Positions 34,080 through 42,362 of a DNA stretch of 64,000 bases are shown here, in pieces. The stretch spans positions 124,001-188,000 of the forward strand of contig NZ_FRDJ01000001.1 in assembly GCF_900143265.1 (NCBI RefSeq). Direction: 5' to 3'. Source of the DNA: Fervidobacterium gondwanense DSM 13020 (GTDB lineage: Bacteria; Thermotogota; Thermotogae; Thermotogales; Fervidobacteriaceae). Positions within the stretch are counted from its first letter, which is position 1. Every line of letters begins with the position of its first letter. A program made the translations under genes and the position numbers. Under the pieces are notes generated by a model. That model was given only the letters and a program-made list of their open reading frames with translations. It was not told the origin of the DNA and did no database searches.

Positions 34080-35060
34080 GTGGATATGGGTAGCCTCATG
34101 AACGATTTGAAGGAATTTAAAGTAATCGAAAGCTATGGACGAGAAGATATAGCGATGGTGTATCTGGCTGAGAGTAAAGACGGCGCATTGATCGAGTTCG
34201 TAGAGTCAGTTCAGCCCCCCATTCCAAGAGAGAAGAAGTGGGTACTGATAGTTTCAACGATGGACGGATGTCCTGTTGGTTGTATGATGTGCGATGCTGG
34301 AGGATATTATCGAAGAAAGTTATCAAAAGAGGAGATTTTGAGCCAGATTCTGTATCTTACGAATAAGAGATTTGGAAGTTATATTCCCGTCGAGAAGTTC
34401 AAGATTCAATTTGCGCGCGTTGGGGAACCTGCTTTGAACGACACGGTTCTTGACGTGCTTGAAGAGCTGCCAAGCATTTTGAACGCACCAGGTCTTATGC
34501 CTTCAATAAGCACAGTTGCTCCAATAGGCAGGGATAGCTGGTTTGAAAGGTTGTTGGAAATTAAGAATAGGTTGTACGTTGGGCGGTTCCAAATGCAGTT
34601 TTCAATCCACAGCACGGATGCAGAGCAAAGAGATAAGATAATACCGGTGAAAAAGTGGAATTTCGAGCGGATGGCAAGTTACGGCGAAAGGTTTGTTTGT
34701 GAAGGTGATAGGAAGGTTACGCTCAATTTTGCGTTAGCTCAGGAGAATGTGGCTGATGCTGACGTTATTATCAAGTATTTTAATCCTGAGAAGTTTTTGA
34801 TAAAGATAACGCCGGTGAACCCGACGTACAGAGCAGTTGAGAATGGGTTGAATTCGGATGTGGATGATAACGGTTTGGTTTTAAAGCACAGGACTTTTGT
34901 TGAGAAGTTAAGAGAAAACGGATTTGAAGTTATTATCAGCGTTGGAGAGCTTGAGGAAAATAAGATAGGGAGCAACTGCGGTCAGTACGTGCAAAGACAC
35001 TTAGCAGCGCAAAGAAAGCTTGATGGAGCATATTTGTTTGTGAATGCGAAAGGGGAGTAG
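34080..35060 (+). CDS. Radical SAM protein, RlmN/Cfr-like
   Basis: GTG 34080 lies 7 bases after GGAGG; ATG 34086 is an alternative. The product of about 326 residues has the cluster motif [13 protein letters not shown], a CX3CX2C pattern, then a TIM-barrel-like order: [72 protein letters not shown] and [12 protein letters not shown]. Near the C-terminus [10 protein letters not shown] resembles the Cys-Gly-Gln motif of RlmN, whose Cys takes part in tRNA/rRNA adenosine C2 methylation. It lacks the N-terminal helical domain of true RlmN and is shorter, so it is a relative with an unknown substrate. It lies between the TrxB-like gene and mgsA. Confidence 0.8.
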   Translation: MDMGSLMNDLKEFKVIESYGREDIAMVYLAESKDGALIEFVESVQPPIPREKKWVLIVSTMDGCPVGCMMCDAGGYYRRKLSKEEILSQILYLTNKRFGSYIPVEKFKIQFARVGEPALNDTVLDVLEELPSILNAPGLMPSISTVAPIGRDSWFERLLEIKNRLYVGRFQMQFSIHSTDAEQRDKIIPVKKWNFERMASYGERFVCEGDRKVTLNFALAQENVADADVIIKYFNPEKFLIKITPVNPTYRAVENGLNSDVDDNGLVLKHRTFVEKLRENGFEVIISVGELEENKIGSNCGQYVQRHLAAQRKLDGAYLFVNAKGE

Positions 35061-35064
35061 GGTT

Positions 35065-35478
35065 ATGGAAAGAATAAAAGTTGCGCTTATCGCGCATGAT
35101 AAGAAGAAACTAGATCTTGCGATGTTCGTTAAGGAGTGGAAGGATGTCTTTTCAAAGTGCGAGCTTTTTGCAACGAGCACGACAGGGAAGGTTATAGAAG
35201 AGAAAATCGGGCTTAAGGTGAATAAGTTCCAGTCAGGTCCGTACGGTGGGGATTTGCAGATCGGTTCAATGATCGTGAATGGCGATATAGATTTCGTGAT
35301 ATTCCTCAGAGACCCACTCACTGCCCAGCCACACGAACCAGACGTGAGCGCGCTCCTTAGAGTGTGCGACGTACACAACGTACCACTCGCAACAAATCTT
35401 GCTACCGCTGAAGCGCTCGTGCTGGAAATAGAAAAGAAGATCACGAAAGGGCAGAATGCTGATGGGGAAGAAGAGTGA
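35065..35478 (+). CDS. mgsA: Methylglyoxal synthase
   Basis: The start chosen is ATG 35065 ([20 protein letters not shown]), behind AGGGGAGTAGGG. 137 residues. Family motifs are present: ALIAHDKKK (catalytic His and Asp at the phosphate site), ATSTTGKVI (phosphate binding), [15 protein letters not shown] with the catalytic Asp, and [20 protein letters not shown] ending in [14 protein letters not shown]. The usual GPxGGD is GPYGGD here. It converts dihydroxyacetone phosphate to methylglyoxal and phosphate in the cytoplasm, a glycolytic overflow route. Its tail overlaps the start of the next gene by 23 bases. Confidence 0.95.
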   Translation: MERIKVALIAHDKKKLDLAMFVKEWKDVFSKCELFATSTTGKVIEEKIGLKVNKFQSGPYGGDLQIGSMIVNGDIDFVIFLRDPLTAQPHEPDVSALLRVCDVHNVPLATNLATAEALVLEIEKKITKGQNADGEEE

Positions 35479-36529
35479 GAGGCAGAATAAGATACACGAT
35501 GAAAGGCCAGAGATGACTGAGGGTATAGCTGAGAGGAAGAACGGGATTTTTAAGAATCGCGATGCAGTTTTGGTTTTGATATACTTTTTTGTTTTCATCT
35601 TCTTTGCTGCCAAAGTGCCGTTTGTGGTCGGCGCTTTAGTGCTGGGGTATTATTTTTCGACAGTTCTCAGCGTGCCGTACGATTACGTTTTGAGAAAGAC
35701 GAATAAGAAATATTTGGCTGTTGCATCTTATGTTCTGGTCGTTCTTGTGTTCGTGTATGCTGTTGTGTCTTTCTTTCCGATGATAATAAACCAGATTAGA
35801 GAGATTGTAGCGAGTGCAGAGAAAACGCATCTGAACTTTGAACTGCCAAAGTGGGTTTCGGAGCTTTTAAACGAGGTTAAAGCCAACATTTCGTCGTTTT
35901 TGGGTTCGATAGTTAAGTACGTTGTCGGAATCGTGCCGTCGTTGATAACGATGGTTATGCTTCTGGTTGTGACGATGATCGGAATAGAGAGTATACGTGC
36001 GTATTTCGGAAGGAAAGTGAATTTGCTGTTCGTTGATGATCCAAAATACGGCGAGTTGTTTGCAAGAACGTTCTTTTCTGAAGTCAAACGTTATCTGCGA
36101 GGGCAGGTGCTTGTGTCGTTTATTAGCGCAACGCTGACAACAATAGGGCTGTACGCTATCGGTGTGCCTTCGGCATTCACATTGGGCGTGCTGAGTTTCA
36201 TCGGTGGGTTCTTCCCGTTCGTCGGCTTGCTCTTCACGGCTGTTCCGATGTATTTACTCGCGTTCACTTCACGAGGGTTGATTGGTATTGTGTGGCTCAC
36301 AGTTCTTCTTGTAGGTGTCAATCAAACGGAATCCTGGCTTTACGGTCCAAGGATTCAGGGGAATAATTTGAAATTACACTGGTTCGTGATACTGATTTCG
36401 ATTTTCCTGCTCGGAAGCATTCTCGGGTTTGTGGGTGTTTTGATTGCGCTACCGATATTGTTGTTCATTCGTAGTTTTTGGAGGTTCTATGTCCTTGGTG
36501 CGTCAGATATGAAAAGTAATGCACGTTAA
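35456..36529 (+). CDS. AI-2E family (PerM/YtvI-like) membrane transporter
   Basis: The 357-residue protein has seven to eight membrane segments: a pair near residues 38-65, then [35 protein letters not shown] and a C-terminal block ([52 protein letters not shown]). [11 protein letters not shown] and the late Gln-Pro-like segment [20 protein letters not shown] are typical of the AI-2E/UPF0118 family. Members are linked to autoinducer-2 export, sodium/proton exchange or unknown substrates. A charged N-terminal tail of about 30 residues is cytoplasmic. It is translated from inside the end of mgsA. Confidence 0.85.
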   Translation: MLMGKKSERQNKIHDERPEMTEGIAERKNGIFKNRDAVLVLIYFFVFIFFAAKVPFVVGALVLGYYFSTVLSVPYDYVLRKTNKKYLAVASYVLVVLVFVYAVVSFFPMIINQIREIVASAEKTHLNFELPKWVSELLNEVKANISSFLGSIVKYVVGIVPSLITMVMLLVVTMIGIESIRAYFGRKVNLLFVDDPKYGELFARTFFSEVKRYLRGQVLVSFISATLTTIGLYAIGVPSAFTLGVLSFIGGFFPFVGLLFTAVPMYLLAFTSRGLIGIVWLTVLLVGVNQTESWLYGPRIQGNNLKLHWFVILISIFLLGSILGFVGVLIALPILLFIRSFWRFYVLGASDMKSNAR

Positions 36530-36575
36530 TAATATATGAGAAGTAGAGCAAACTGTACAGGAGGGTTTCAGTATT

Positions 36576-37058
36576 TTGAAAGATAACGTTTGTTTGAAAG
36601 CTTACACCGATGGGAGTTTTAAAGATGGAGTAATCGGTGCTGGGGGAATTATCAGTGATGGACGTACTGTGATTGTAGAATTTTCCTTTCCGCTTTATTC
36701 CGAACCTCTTGCACAACACAGGAATGTTTCAGGCGAGATTTATGCGGTGATGTATTCGATTTTCTGGGCGTGGAAGAATGGGTACAAGTGTATTAAGATA
36801 TTCCACGATTATTCTGGATTGGCTCACTGGGCAAATGGAGAGTGGAAAGCGAATACGGAAGTGACAAGGTTATACAAAGCTTTTGTCGAGCATTTAAAAA
36901 AAGCGATGAAAATAGAGTTTGTCAAGGTTGAAGCGCACAGAGGAAATGCGCTGAATAATTTAGCTGACAAGCTTGCTAAGATGGCTTTAGAAGAAAAGAA
37001 AGAAGCCCCGTTATTTGAGGAATTTGAAGATCTTGTTGAGAATTTTCAATATTCATAG
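36576..37058 (+). CDS. Ribonuclease H-like protein
   Basis: The 160-residue product has a TTG start (MKDNVCLKAYTDGSFKDGVI) with GGAGGG 10 bases upstream. The RNase H active-site carboxylates can be placed: Asp in AYTDGSFKDG, Glu in VSGEIYAVMYS, Asp in KIFHDYSGLAHWAN and Asp in LNNLADKLAKMA, with the preceding His in VEAHRGNAL. The form with HDYSGL and WKAN is that of RNase H1-like proteins often joined to a viroplasmin domain; here the domain stands alone. It should cut RNA in RNA/DNA hybrids. It follows the transporter gene by 46 bases and ends the operon at the terminator 37078-37106. Confidence 0.85.
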   Translation: MKDNVCLKAYTDGSFKDGVIGAGGIISDGRTVIVEFSFPLYSEPLAQHRNVSGEIYAVMYSIFWAWKNGYKCIKIFHDYSGLAHWANGEWKANTEVTRLYKAFVEHLKKAMKIEFVKVEAHRGNALNNLADKLAKMALEEKKEAPLFEEFEDLVENFQYS

Positions 37059-37077
37059 CGAATTTTTAGACAATAAA

Positions 37078-37106
37078 GAAGGGCGGTTTTATCCGCCCTT
37101 CATTTT
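37078..37106. terminator. Bidirectional rho-independent terminator
   Basis: GAAGGGCGG (37078-37086) pairs with CCGCCCTTC (37093-37101) around a 6-base loop, with ATTTTT after it on the plus strand and TTTATTG on the minus strand. It serves the RNase H gene and the convergent gene at 37121. Confidence 0.92.
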
Positions 37107-37120
37107 TGGAATTACTCGAG

Positions 37121-38692
37121 TTATTTCACACCCAGAGCAACGGGGATATTCCTTGGTGTACCGCTTGTTACATACTTTCCTGCGTAGACCATCGCAGTCG
37201 AGCCGCCACCGTCGAGCATCATCGCTGAAATATAACCTTTCGATTTGAGGAACTGGGCAGCTTCGTCGAAGTTCATACCTGAACCGCTGAGACCTTCTAT
37301 GGTTATGAGGTGCACCTTGTTGTCTTTTATGGCTATTATAGTCCTCTCCGTCCTTGTCGTTGGGATTCCTCCGCCGTATCTGAGTTTTTCTTCAGCAGCG
37401 TCCGGGATTATGTTGCCGTCCTGTAAGAGCAGAGGACCTGCACCTACTGCGTTCTTAACTTTGTAACCGTTGTCGGTGTAGAGCTCTACAGAAACAGTTT
37501 GACCAACAGCAAGGTTTGGAAGGAGTTTTTTTACCAATTCTGTGCTGAGCATTATCACTTGAGATTTGTCCGGTACGTACTGAACATATCCGATTGAGGA
37601 TATCTTTCCACTTTTGACAACAACGTAGGTTTTTGTCCTGTCGTTCGGGATTTTTAAGTTGAACTCTTCGGTGTATATATTAACTTCTCCCAGTGCGGTT
37701 GTGTTTACGCCTTTGACAAGTAAGAGAACATCACCGATTCTGACAGTTATATCAACATACGCTTTCTTGATGAAGACTTGGTTGTCTGTCGTCTGGATGA
37801 ACATGGGCCTCAAACCGTACCTGTGAGATAGCACTTTTCCATTCGCGATGATTATATCTATCGGCAGTCCAGTTGCAGGATCGAAGTAATTCGCATTGAC
37901 ACCGTTGGAATATCCGTTCTGTGAAAGAATAGTCTGCAGTGTAGCTGTCGAGCCTATGCCTTTTGCAGGAAGGAGTGGTGTGATGTTTACATATTTTGGC
38001 TCAACGATGATGTAGTTAACAGTGAACGTTCTGCCAGCAAATGATTCAGTGCGTTTTAGGTAGTCAATCTTTTTTATTACTGGCACGTATGAGATCCTCA
38101 GCACACCATTTGAAATGCTTACATCGTATTCTGAGATTGGTTTTGAAAAGGATATAGAAATCGTGTTGTTAGTTTTTGAAAGCGTTAACCCTTCAGGAAG
38201 TTTTGCAGTGCTTGTTGCCGGGAAGAATTTGATAGTAAGTGTGTTGTTCGACAATGATGTTGTGAAGAACTCTTTCCTCATCGGAATGGACGATGTTATC
38301 CACAACTCGTCTTCTGTGTACGTGACAGAGGTTATGGTAATTGGTTTGTCGTAGTATATGTCGTTTTGCTTTGAGAGATTCAGGAAATTAGCTATGAAAT
38401 CGGCTTTCACGAGTATTTGGCCGTTCGAGACGGTGTACGCGTTCGGTACGAATTGGTCAAAGTCTACGATAAAATCACCTGAAGAGCCTATAACGAGTCT
38501 CTTGCCGTATATGAGATATACTTTATCGTTCTTAACTATGCTGAACCCTATTTCGCGCAGTTGTTGTTCTGTGAAGTATCCGTTAGCAGGTTCTATGATT
38601 TTGTCAGAAATTAAAAAAATCTGGGCAACCGACAAGGATGCCATCGCTATCAATATTAAGAAAACAAAGCTGAAGGCTACTTTTTTGTGCAC
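37121..38692 (-). CDS. Secreted phosphodiester glycosidase family (NAGPA-like) protein
   Basis: The 523-residue product has a GTG start behind GGGGTG and a signal peptide (VAFSFVFLILIAMASLSVAQ). Residues about 25-220 form beta-rich domains, partly like copper-amine-oxidase-N or AMIN domains (NAYTVSNGQILVKADFIANF). The C-terminal half, from about residue 235, is the NAGPA domain: NGVNANYFDPATGLPIDIII, VKNAVGAGPLLLQDGNII, GGIPTTRTERTIIAIKDNKV and MMLDGGGSTAMVYAGKYV. Relatives remove GlcNAc from phosphodiesters or act on wall and exopolysaccharide phosphodiesters; the natural substrate here is unknown. It is alone between two terminators. Confidence 0.85.
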   Translation of the reverse strand: MHKKVAFSFVFLILIAMASLSVAQIFLISDKIIEPANGYFTEQQLREIGFSIVKNDKVYLIYGKRLVIGSSGDFIVDFDQFVPNAYTVSNGQILVKADFIANFLNLSKQNDIYYDKPITITSVTYTEDELWITSSIPMRKEFFTTSLSNNTLTIKFFPATSTAKLPEGLTLSKTNNTISISFSKPISEYDVSISNGVLRISYVPVIKKIDYLKRTESFAGRTFTVNYIIVEPKYVNITPLLPAKGIGSTATLQTILSQNGYSNGVNANYFDPATGLPIDIIIANGKVLSHRYGLRPMFIQTTDNQVFIKKAYVDITVRIGDVLLLVKGVNTTALGEVNIYTEEFNLKIPNDRTKTYVVVKSGKISSIGYVQYVPDKSQVIMLSTELVKKLLPNLAVGQTVSVELYTDNGYKVKNAVGAGPLLLQDGNIIPDAAEEKLRYGGGIPTTRTERTIIAIKDNKVHLITIEGLSGSGMNFDEAAQFLKSKGYISAMMLDGGGSTAMVYAGKYVTSGTPRNIPVALGVK

Positions 38693-38770
38693 CGCTTACA
38701 CCCCTTTGCGCTCTTTTCTTCGTCTTTTCTGTGATTATTATAACATCTATAAGGCCGTTATACAACTGAA

Positions 38771-38804
38771 AAAATAAGAGGGCACATGCTTAGGTTGTGC
38801 CCTC
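38771..38804 (-). terminator. Rho-independent terminator after the nucleoside phosphorylase gene
   Basis: GAGGGCAC (38778-38785) pairs with GTGCCCTC (38797-38804). On the minus strand it is followed by TTATTTTTTC. Confidence 0.9.
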
Positions 38805-38825
38805 GTTTTTTCTCGTAAATTGTTG

Positions 38826-40130
38826 TTATTTCACAATACCGAGGATTATCGGCTTGTGTTCAGGCTTTTCTGGGCTGAATTTGTAGCTTTCTAAGAGCAA
38901 TTTTCTCGCGGTTTCTGTGTCGCTTTTTTCTGATACGTACATCTTTGCAATCGGTTCGCCTTTCTTGACGTAATCGCCAAGTTTCTTGATGATTTCTATT
39001 CCGACACTGTAGTCTATCGTGTCTTCCTTCGTCTTCCTTCCAGCACCAAGGTAGTTCGATGCAATGCCTATTTTTTCAGTATCTATCGCTGTGATGTATC
39101 CATCTTCAGGCGCGGTGAATTCGACTATTTTGTCTGTCATCGGGAGTATCTCTTTTGGTTTGTCGACAACTTCAGGATTTCCGCCCTGGTATTTTACGAA
39201 TTCTCTGAACTTTTCAAATGCTTTTCCGCTTTCAAGTGCATTCTTTGCAAGTTGTACGCACTCTTCGTAAGTGCCTTTTTCTGCAAGGTGGCACATCCAC
39301 GCAGAGAGCGTGATGCACAGCTGGGTGAAATCTTCTGGTCCGTTGCCTTTCAATGTTTCAATCGCTTCAAGGACTTCGAGTGAATTTCCGACCATCTTTC
39401 CAAGTGGCACATCCATGTTGGTGAGAACAGCGACTGCCTTTTTGCCGTGCGATTTGGCTATGCCGACCATCGCTTCGGCAAGCTCTGTTGCCTGTTCGAT
39501 GGTTTTCATGAATGCACCGCTTCCAACTTTGACATCGAGCACGTAGCCATCTGCACCGCCTGCGAGTTTTTTGCTCATGATGCTCGCAGCGATGAGCGAG
39601 ACTTCGTCAACTGTTGCTGTTGCGTCTCTGAGAGCGTATATCTTCTTGTCCGCTGGAACCAAGTTCGCAGTTTGTCCTACAACAGCAATGCCTATTTTCC
39701 TGACGTTTTCGAAAAATTCTTCTTCTGTTAGCGATGTGCGAAATCCCGGTATCGATTCGAGCTTGTCTATCGTACCGCCAGTGTGCCCAAGTGCACGCCC
39801 TGACATCTTTGCAACCGGTACGCCGAGAGATGCGACAATTGGTCCAACGACGAGCGTTGTCTTATCTCCAACACCGCCTGTCGAGTGCTTGTCTATCTTT
39901 ATGCCAGGGATAGATGAGAGGTCAACTTTGTCTCCAGAATTCGCCATGACTTCTGTGAAGATTGCCCTTTCCTCTGTGTCCATGTGCCTGAAATAGATAG
40001 CCATGAGGAACGCGGACATCTGATAATCAGGAATTTCACCTTTGACATAGCCGTTTACCATAAACTCAATTTCTTCTTTCGTGAGTTTTCCGCCATTTCT
40101 TTTTTTGAGGATTATATCGTAAGCTCTCAT
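38826..40130 (-). CDS. pdp: Pyrimidine-nucleoside (thymidine) phosphorylase
   Basis: The 434-residue product starts MRAYDIILKKRNGGKLTKEE and has the all-alpha domain with VKGEIPDYQMSAFLMAIYF. The phosphate and ribose site follow in DKHSTGGVGDKTTLVVGP, then MSGRALGHTGGTIDKLESIP (family signature), ALRDATATVDEVSLIAASIM and KKLAGGADGYVLDVKVGSGA. The C-terminal PYNP domain ends with YVKKGEPIAKMYVSEKSD. Cleaves uridine, thymidine and deoxyuridine with phosphate to the base and (deoxy)ribose 1-phosphate. Its product links to DeoC, encoded at 60060, and to ribose use. It lies 22 bases after the histidine kinase gene. Confidence 0.96.
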   Translation of the reverse strand: MRAYDIILKKRNGGKLTKEEIEFMVNGYVKGEIPDYQMSAFLMAIYFRHMDTEERAIFTEVMANSGDKVDLSSIPGIKIDKHSTGGVGDKTTLVVGPIVASLGVPVAKMSGRALGHTGGTIDKLESIPGFRTSLTEEEFFENVRKIGIAVVGQTANLVPADKKIYALRDATATVDEVSLIAASIMSKKLAGGADGYVLDVKVGSGAFMKTIEQATELAEAMVGIAKSHGKKAVAVLTNMDVPLGKMVGNSLEVLEAIETLKGNGPEDFTQLCITLSAWMCHLAEKGTYEECVQLAKNALESGKAFEKFREFVKYQGGNPEVVDKPKEILPMTDKIVEFTAPEDGYITAIDTEKIGIASNYLGAGRKTKEDTIDYSVGIEIIKKLGDYVKKGEPIAKMYVSEKSDTETARKLLLESYKFSPEKPEHKPIILGIVK

Positions 40131-40152
40131 TTTGATACCTCCAAGATTTTAT

Positions 40153-41451
40153 CTACTTTCTGTTATTCTGAAGAGCTTCATTTGATTTTTCTGATTGCTC
40201 TTTGAGGTCTTCCGTGTACTTATTGAATATTACCCTAAACGTGGTACCTTCCCCAACTTTACTTTCAAATGTCACCTTTGCATTGTGTTTTTCTGCAATC
40301 ATCTTTACAATCGACAACCCGAGACCAGTTCCGCCTACCTTTCTGCTGCGCGCTTTGTCAACTCTGTAGAACCTTTCGAAGAGCCTTCGCTGCGCATCTT
40401 CAGGTATGCCCGGACCTGTGTCTTTTACTTCGAAGATTATCATGTTTTCTTTTTCATAACATCTTGCAACGACCTTCTTCTCGCCTGCCTCTTTTATAGA
40501 CGTGTATTTAACAGCGTTGTCGACAAGGTTGAGAGCAAGTTGCACAAGCCTGTCGAGGTCACCGTAGACAGTCTTTGGCTCGTCGCACTCTATTTGAAGC
40601 TCTACGCCATAGTCCTCTGCGAGAGGTTCTAAGATGTTGTAAACTCTGTCCATGACGTGACACATTTCAACAGGACCGAATATGAACTTCGCATCGCCGG
40701 ATTCAAGTTTTTCAAGGTCGAGTAGGTCGTTTATGAGTCTTGTCATCCTTGCAGATTCGCTCTCGATAACAGCAAGAAACTTTCTAACAAGCTCTTTGTT
40801 TGAGAGGTCGTCGTCGAGCAACGCTTCAGCATAACCGTGAATTGATGTAAGCGGCGTTCTCAGTTCGTGCGATACATTGGAGATGAATTCTCGTCTAAGC
40901 TTGTCGAGTTGTTTTTCTTTCGTTGTGTCGTGCAAGACGATGATGTATCGCTCGCTTTCTTCGTCGAACTTAATCGGGACGATTTTTGCATCGTAATGAC
41001 GTGTCTCAGCATCGACGTTCAGCGCAACGTCACCGCTCTGCAGCTCGCCAGTTTGGAGAGCCTTTTCAAACATCTCGAGAAGGACATAATTCTCTATGAT
41101 TTCGAAGACTTTCCTTCCCTCAACGCCGGGGCGCGTGATGTCTCTACCGGCTATGTTTGCAAATGTTATCGTTCCATCACCACGAGCGATGATTATTGGG
41201 TCTGTTATGTTGTTGAGTATCGTAAAGACATTTTTCCTCTCGCGCTCGCTGTCGGCTATCTTTTTCTCGAGCTCTTCGAGGCGCTTCCTTAATCGCTCAT
41301 AGATATATAGGGGAGGAGTGCCAGCCTCCTCTCCTATACTTATCGCTATCTTGTCGAAGTATTTGGAATATACTCTTTTCTTACGCTGCTCGTTAATAAA
41401 CAGCACTAAGAAAACAAGTGCAAGTAGTATAGACGCAATTAAAAGTGCCAT
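40153..41451 (-). CDS. Sensor histidine kinase, PhoR-like
   Basis: The 432-residue protein has a single N-terminal membrane helix (ALLIASILLALVFLVLFI), a coiled linker (ERLRKRLEELEKKIADSER) and a PAS domain (about 70-175: ILNNITDPIIIARGDGTITF, then EGRKVFEII). It also has a HisKA domain with the phosphorylated His in FISNVSHELRTPLTSIHGY, and a HATPase domain (LALNLVDNAVKYTSIKE, VKDTGPGIPEDAQRRLFERF, VGGTGLGLSIVKMIAEKH). There is no large extracellular loop, so the signal is sensed in the membrane or cytoplasm, possibly by the PAS domain, as in PhoR of Gram-positives. It lies 7 bases after the response regulator gene and is its likely partner. Confidence 0.93.
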   Translation of the reverse strand: MALLIASILLALVFLVLFINEQRKKRVYSKYFDKIAISIGEEAGTPPLYIYERLRKRLEELEKKIADSERERKNVFTILNNITDPIIIARGDGTITFANIAGRDITRPGVEGRKVFEIIENYVLLEMFEKALQTGELQSGDVALNVDAETRHYDAKIVPIKFDEESERYIIVLHDTTKEKQLDKLRREFISNVSHELRTPLTSIHGYAEALLDDDLSNKELVRKFLAVIESESARMTRLINDLLDLEKLESGDAKFIFGPVEMCHVMDRVYNILEPLAEDYGVELQIECDEPKTVYGDLDRLVQLALNLVDNAVKYTSIKEAGEKKVVARCYEKENMIIFEVKDTGPGIPEDAQRRLFERFYRVDKARSRKVGGTGLGLSIVKMIAEKHNAKVTFESKVGEGTTFRVIFNKYTEDLKEQSEKSNEALQNNRK

Positions 41452-41458
41452 CTATAAA

Positions 41459-42178
41459 TTATTCTTCCTTTCCTGGGTCTCTGAATTTGTAACCTTTTCC
41501 TCTAACCGTGACAACGTATCTTGGATTTGATGGGTCATCTTCTATCTTCGTTCTGAGCCTTCTGATGTGCACGTCTACAGTCCTTGTGTCACCAAAGTAG
41601 TCGTAACCCCAGAGTTTGTCAAGCAGAACGTCTCTTGAGAAGACTTTACCTTCGTTTTCGGCGAGGAACCTTAGAAGGTCGAATTCAAGCGGCGTGAGAG
41701 ATACTTTCTTGCCCTTGACGCGAACTTCGTACTTGTCGATATCGATTTCCAAGTCTTTTGCAACTATCTTCTTCGGTTTTTCTTCTTTGACAACTGTTCC
41801 GAGCTGTATTCTTCTGAATACTGCCCTTATTCTTGCGAGGAGTTCCCTTATGCTGAACGGCTTGACGATGTAGTCGTCAGCTCCGAGTTCTAATCCGAGC
41901 ACTTTGTCAAATTCTTCTCCCTTTGCGCTGAGGAATATTACGGGAGTAAGTTTGTGCTTGTCGCTTGCGCGGATGTTTCTTACAAATTCAAAACCATCCA
42001 TATTTGGGAGCATGATGTCTACGATGAACATGTCCACGTCTTTTTCTTTAAGCTCTTGGAGTGCTTTTTCCGCGTCTTCAACGGGTACGACTTCGTATCC
42101 TTCTTTTTGAAGAGTAAAGCTGACCAGTTCGAGTATCTCGGGTTGGTCGTCAATTACCATAATCGTCTTTTTTGCCAT
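41459..42178 (-). CDS. Response regulator, OmpR/PhoB family
   Basis: The start chosen is ATG 42178 (MAKKTIMVIDDQPEILELVS), close behind AAGGAGG; an in-frame start 17 codons earlier is not supported. 239 residues. The receiver domain has the acidic pair in VIDDQPE, the phosphorylated Asp in MFIVDIMLPNMDGFEF, the Ser/Thr in ILSAKGEEFDKVLGLELGAD and Lys in DDYIVKPFSIRELLARI. The winged-helix output domain has VSLTPLEFDLLRFLAENEGK and DVHIRRLRTKIEDDP with RYVVTVRGKGYKF. It should bind direct repeats upstream of its targets after phosphorylation by the kinase encoded next to it. Confidence 0.95.
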   Translation of the reverse strand: MAKKTIMVIDDQPEILELVSFTLQKEGYEVVPVEDAEKALQELKEKDVDMFIVDIMLPNMDGFEFVRNIRASDKHKLTPVIFLSAKGEEFDKVLGLELGADDYIVKPFSIRELLARIRAVFRRIQLGTVVKEEKPKKIVAKDLEIDIDKYEVRVKGKKVSLTPLEFDLLRFLAENEGKVFSRDVLLDKLWGYDYFGDTRTVDVHIRRLRTKIEDDPSNPRYVVTVRGKGYKFRDPGKEE

Positions 42179-42217
42179 CCTTGTTCCCTCCTTAAATTGA
42201 TGTTGAATTTCTTTAAA

Positions 42218-42246
42218 ATTATACCACAAAAGTTTACCATTTGTAA
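42218..42246 (-). promoter_or_regulatory. Promoter of the two-component system genes
   Basis: On the minus strand TTACAA (42241-42246), 17 bases and TATAAT (42218-42223), with TGTGG just before the -10. It is about 40 bases upstream of the response regulator start. Confidence 0.7.
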
Positions 42247-42300
42247 AGTGTTTTTTCGAAAGGATTGAAAGTGGCTTAAATGTTACAATGTTACGAAAAC

Positions 42301-42335
42301 AGATAAAAAACCGGGTAGTTTCACACCACCCGGTT
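42301..42335 (-). terminator. Rho-independent terminator after the beta-barrel protein gene
   Basis: On the minus strand AACCGGGTGG and CTACCCGGTT pair around a short loop and are followed by TTTTATC. It starts 28 bases after the gene end. Confidence 0.9.
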
Positions 42336-42362
42336 GTTATCTAGATATTATTTTGTATTTCT

